A stretch of 64,000 nt of DNA from an uncultured Alteromonadaceae bacterium (GTDB lineage Bacteria > Pseudomonadota > Gammaproteobacteria > Enterobacterales > Alteromonadaceae): contig CANLWS010000011.1 in the NCBI GenBank assembly GCA_947494925.1, positions 186,001 to 250,000 of the forward strand, given 5' to 3'. The notes beneath the pieces are model-generated. The model saw only the letters and a program-made list of their open reading frames with translations, searched no databases and was not told where the DNA came from. The position numbers and the translations under genes were made by a program. Position 1 is the first letter of the stretch, and every line of letters starts with the position of its first letter. Positions 61,393 to 64,000 of this stretch are shown here, piece by piece.

Positions 61393-62682
61393 GTGAAAAT
61401 TAGACGCTTTTTTGGCAAAGATATGCGAGACGCACTAAAACAGGTAAAAGACGAGCTCGGTGGTGATGCGGTTATCATGTCGAACAAAAAATTATCTGAC
61501 GGTGTTGAAATCGTAGCCGCGTATGACAAAGTGCCTGTCCAAGACAAGGTTGATTCTGTATCCAAGCCCATCCCCGCGGTTAAAAATACGCCGACATTAA
61601 GCGAAATTATAGGTGATTCCGGTCCGGATTCACTACGGGCTTTGTTAGAGAAACAATCCAAATCTGTACAAGGTAAAGAGGCACAGGTTGCACAACCTGA
61701 CACCATCAGTGCCAAACCCAAGCAAGAGATGGCAAAGTCTGACGATTACTCTGATGCAACCTCAATGGAAGAAATTCGTCAGGAATTAAAATCCCTCAGA
61801 AATGTGTTGGAATTTCAGGTTTCAGGTTTGTTGAAGCAGGAAAGCAGGCGCACGCATCCATTGCACAATTATTTGATCACACGCCTTGAAGAAATGGGAA
61901 TAAAAACGGAACTGGCTGAGGAAGTTGTGTCATATGCGCCCGAAGACAGTGATGAACGTCAGGCTTGGCTTTTCCTTCTTAAACTATTGGCTAATAGATT
62001 ACATACCACAGGAAATGCAATATTAAATCAAACCGGTGTCGTTGCGCTGGTAGGACCGACAGGAACTGGTAAAACAACGACAATTGCCAAGTTGGCGGCA
62101 AGATATGCACAAAAATATGGTGCAGAGCAGGTTGCATTGGTCACCATAGACACATATCGAATAGCTGCATTTGAACAACTTTCGACCTATGGGAAAATTA
62201 TTGGCTGCACCGTGAAAAAAGCACAAAATGAAAGTGACTTAGGTGATATCCTTTACCAATTGCGTAACAAAAGACTGGTACTCATTGACTCTGCAGGTTT
62301 TGGACAAAGAGATTCGAGACTTATCAACCAGTTAGATGCATTAAATCACCATTCTTGTGCTAATATCAAAAAGTATCTGGTGATGCAGGCAAATGCGCAA
62401 TATCAGGTTATGGAACGAACAATCAGGACATATAAATCGATTTCTTTGGAAGGATGTATTTTCACAAAATTAGATGAATGTTACAGTCTTGGTGAAGCGA
62501 TAAGTGCAGCAATTGTGCACGGCCTCGCGGTAAGTTATCTGACTGATGGTCAGAAAGTACCAGAAGATATTAAAGTAGCAGATGCGAAATACTTGATTTC
62601 TACTGCTGCAAAACTTTATAAAAAATATGCATTGCCTCATACTACGACAAAACAAGCAGAAAGATCGGCTTTAGCAGTATGA
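61393..62682 (+). CDS. flhF: flagellar placement GTPase FlhF
   Basis: FlhF sets the site and number of polar flagella. It is an SRP-type GTPase. The product of 429 residues has the basic N-terminal domain, a variable middle, then the NG domain. The P-loop G-P-T-G-T-G-K-T-T-T lies near 219, D-T-Y-R-I-A-A-F-E-Q-L near 255, and T-K-L-D-E near 358. G3 reads D-S-A-G-F-G-Q-R-D, a serine in place of the more usual threonine. The start is a GTG at 61393. The stop overlaps the flhG ATG (ATGA). Confidence 0.95.
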   Translation: MKIRRFFGKDMRDALKQVKDELGGDAVIMSNKKLSDGVEIVAAYDKVPVQDKVDSVSKPIPAVKNTPTLSEIIGDSGPDSLRALLEKQSKSVQGKEAQVAQPDTISAKPKQEMAKSDDYSDATSMEEIRQELKSLRNVLEFQVSGLLKQESRRTHPLHNYLITRLEEMGIKTELAEEVVSYAPEDSDERQAWLFLLKLLANRLHTTGNAILNQTGVVALVGPTGTGKTTTIAKLAARYAQKYGAEQVALVTIDTYRIAAFEQLSTYGKIIGCTVKKAQNESDLGDILYQLRNKRLVLIDSAGFGQRDSRLINQLDALNHHSCANIKKYLVMQANAQYQVMERTIRTYKSISLEGCIFTKLDECYSLGEAISAAIVHGLAVSYLTDGQKVPEDIKVADAKYLISTAAKLYKKYALPHTTTKQAERSALAV

Positions 62683-63539
62683 TTGAGGACCAAGCGAGTA
62701 GCTTAAGAAGAATGAATCAGTCTCGATTAATAAAAGTAATTGCAGTAACCGGCGGTAAAGGTGGCGTAGGTAAAACAAACGTCACGTTAAATACTGCGAT
62801 TGCAATGGCTAAACAAGGCAAACGGGTAATGGTGTTGGACGCCGACCTGGGTTTGGCTAATGTTGACGTTATGCTTGGATTGCGTGTAGAGAAAAATCTT
62901 TCCCATGTCCTCTCCGGCGAATGTACCCTGGACGATGTGCTCGTTGAAGGACCGCACGGTGTGTTAATTGCTCCTGCGACCTCAGGCACGCAATCAATGA
63001 CAGAGTTAACGCCCACAGAACATGCGGGGTTAATTAGAGCTTTCAGTGAATTGCGTTCGCAAATTGATGTATTGATAGTAGATACCGCTGCTGGCATTTC
63101 TGACATGGTGCTCAGTTTCTCCCGTGCAGCCCAGGATATCATGGTAGTGGTTTGTGATGAGCCAACATCCCTGACAGATGCATACGCATTGATCAAAATT
63201 CTGAATCGCGAACATGGAGTGTTTAAATTTAAGATAATTGCCAATATGGTTCGGAACATGCGCGAAGGTCAGGAATTATTTGCTAAGTTATCCAAAGTCA
63301 CCGGTCGTTTTCTTGACGTAGCATTAGAACTTGTTGCAACAATCCCATACGATGAGAATATTCGTAATTCAGTAAGGAAACAACGGGCCATTGTTGATGC
63401 CTATCCCGCATCTCCCGCAGCGGTGGCAATTAAACATTTATCTCAACAGGCATTGAGTTGGCCAATTCCATCACAACCTGGCGGTCATCTTGAGTTTTTT
63501 CTTGAGCAACTTATCACTGACAAAGCGGCTGGTGGCTAA
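62679..63539 (+). CDS. flhG: flagellar number regulator FlhG (FleN)
   Basis: FlhG is a MinD-like ATPase that limits the number of polar flagella and opposes FlhF and the sigma-54 activator. The product of 286 residues has the deviant Walker A G-G-K-G-G-V-G-K-T near 27, and D-A-D-L-G-L-A-N-V-D-V near 52, the family signature. The overlap with flhF implies coupled translation. It may feed back on the sigma-54 promoter at flhA. Confidence 0.95.
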   Translation: MIEDQASSLRRMNQSRLIKVIAVTGGKGGVGKTNVTLNTAIAMAKQGKRVMVLDADLGLANVDVMLGLRVEKNLSHVLSGECTLDDVLVEGPHGVLIAPATSGTQSMTELTPTEHAGLIRAFSELRSQIDVLIVDTAAGISDMVLSFSRAAQDIMVVVCDEPTSLTDAYALIKILNREHGVFKFKIIANMVRNMREGQELFAKLSKVTGRFLDVALELVATIPYDENIRNSVRKQRAIVDAYPASPAAVAIKHLSQQALSWPIPSQPGGHLEFFLEQLITDKAAGG

Positions 63540-63541
63540 CA

Positions 63542-64000
63542 TTGAATAACAAAGCAGCGGCCTACCAACAACAAACTGACAAAACTCAGTTGGTTGAAAG
63601 GCATGCTCCATTGGTAAAACGCATCGCACATCATTTGATGGCGCGTCTACCAGCCAGTGTCTTGGTTGACGATTTGATTCAGGCTGGGATGATCGGTTTA
63701 TTGGAAGCAGCAAGAAATTTTGATGGTAGCAAAGGAGCCAGTTTCGAAACCTTTGCAGGGATCAGAATTCGTGGCTCAATGCTGGATGAAATCAGAAAAG
63801 GCGATTGGACACCGCGGTCGGTGCATAAAAATGGCCGGGCGATAATGGAAGCGATTTCTCAAGTGGAAAGAGAAACGGGTAGAGATGCCCGTGATGTAGA
63901 TGTCGCGGAAAAAATGCAAGTAAGCCTCACTGATTATCATCAAATGCTAAATGAGGTGAATGCCGGCAAAATTATTGGTATTGAAGATCTGGGCGTTACG
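63542..64000 (+). CDS. fliA: flagellar sigma factor FliA (sigma-28), 3' end outside the window
   Basis: A TTG start at 63542, two bases past the flhG stop, opens a frame of 153 codons to the window end. The protein reads L-V-E-R-H-A-P-L-V-K-R-I-A near residue 18, D-D-L-I-Q-A-G-M-I-G-L-L-E-A near 44 and R-I-R-G-S-M-L-D-E-I-R near 76, which are sigma regions 1.2, 2.1 and 2.4 of FliA. It directs late flagellar genes such as the stator genes. The candidate FliA promoter in front of pomAB fits this. Regions 3 and 4 lie outside the window. Confidence 0.95.
   Translation, partial: MNNKAAAYQQQTDKTQLVERHAPLVKRIAHHLMARLPASVLVDDLIQAGMIGLLEAARNFDGSKGASFETFAGIRIRGSMLDEIRKGDWTPRSVHKNGRAIMEAISQVERETGRDARDVDVAEKMQVSLTDYHQMLNEVNAGKIIGIEDLGVT

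Overview
The window reads as chromosomal DNA of a marine gammaproteobacterium of the Alteromonadales type (Alteromonas/Glaciecola relatives). The grounds are the conserved blocks nrdR-ribD-ribE-ribBA-ribH-nusB-thiL-pgpA, xseB-ispA-dxs followed by divergent pomAB-thiI, and flhA-flhF-flhG-fliA for a polar flagellum, together with PEP-CTERM/exosortase surface proteins. Coding density is high. I found no tRNA, rRNA, CRISPR array, insertion sequence or prophage. The first gene (PilZ protein) and the last (fliA) are cut by the window edges.

Layout. 1-12.5 kb: a PilZ protein, radA, an EamA transporter, a second PilZ protein, ettA, a Gfo/Idh oxidoreductase, glyA, a 2OG-Fe oxygenase, a GrpB-family protein, an AraC regulator divergent from a MATE pump, and a DUF6265 protein. 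12.5-18.4 kb: a tightly packed riboflavin/nusB/thiL/pgpA operon. 18.4-24.3 kb: accessory genes, including a LysR regulator, a duplicated barrel protein, DUF1349, a DUF2799 lipoprotein, GNAT, and a CadC-like membrane regulator with TolB-like and TPR regions. 24.4-31.6 kb: a two-gene surface module, made of a PEP-CTERM protein with a cohesin-like body and a 2150-residue protein with an N-terminal dockerin-like calcium-loop pair and long arrays of PKD and Ig-like repeats. 31.9-38.8 kb: isoprenoid precursor genes, the sodium-type flagellar stator pomAB, and thiI.

38.8-47.3 kb is a light and oxidative-stress island. It holds a BLUF blue-light photoreceptor, a seven-gene minus-strand operon (NTF2-like, SDR, FAD oxidoreductase, DUF1365, cyclopropane-synthase-like methyltransferase, chalcone-isomerase-like, DUF3833 lipoprotein), a LON-substrate-domain protein, and an ECF sigma factor with its ChrR-type zinc anti-sigma factor. 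Two promoter-like elements of the same form (TGATCC or TGATCT, 18 bp, TA-rich hexamer) lie in front of the sigma gene and in front of the seven-gene operon. This suggests one autoregulated singlet-oxygen regulon that remodels membrane lipids.

47.4-64 kb: bamD, rluD, pgeF and clpB (with a heat-shock-like promoter); the PEP-CTERM system TPR protein PrsT; two paralogous exosortase-target proteins; pssA; and the flagellar genes flhA, flhF, flhG and fliA behind a strong sigma-54-like promoter. No exosortase gene lies in the window, so the four PEP-CTERM-related genes must depend on one elsewhere. The most unusual content is the cohesin/dockerin pair. If the two proteins bind, a giant repeat protein would be displayed on the surface through a separately sorted anchor protein.
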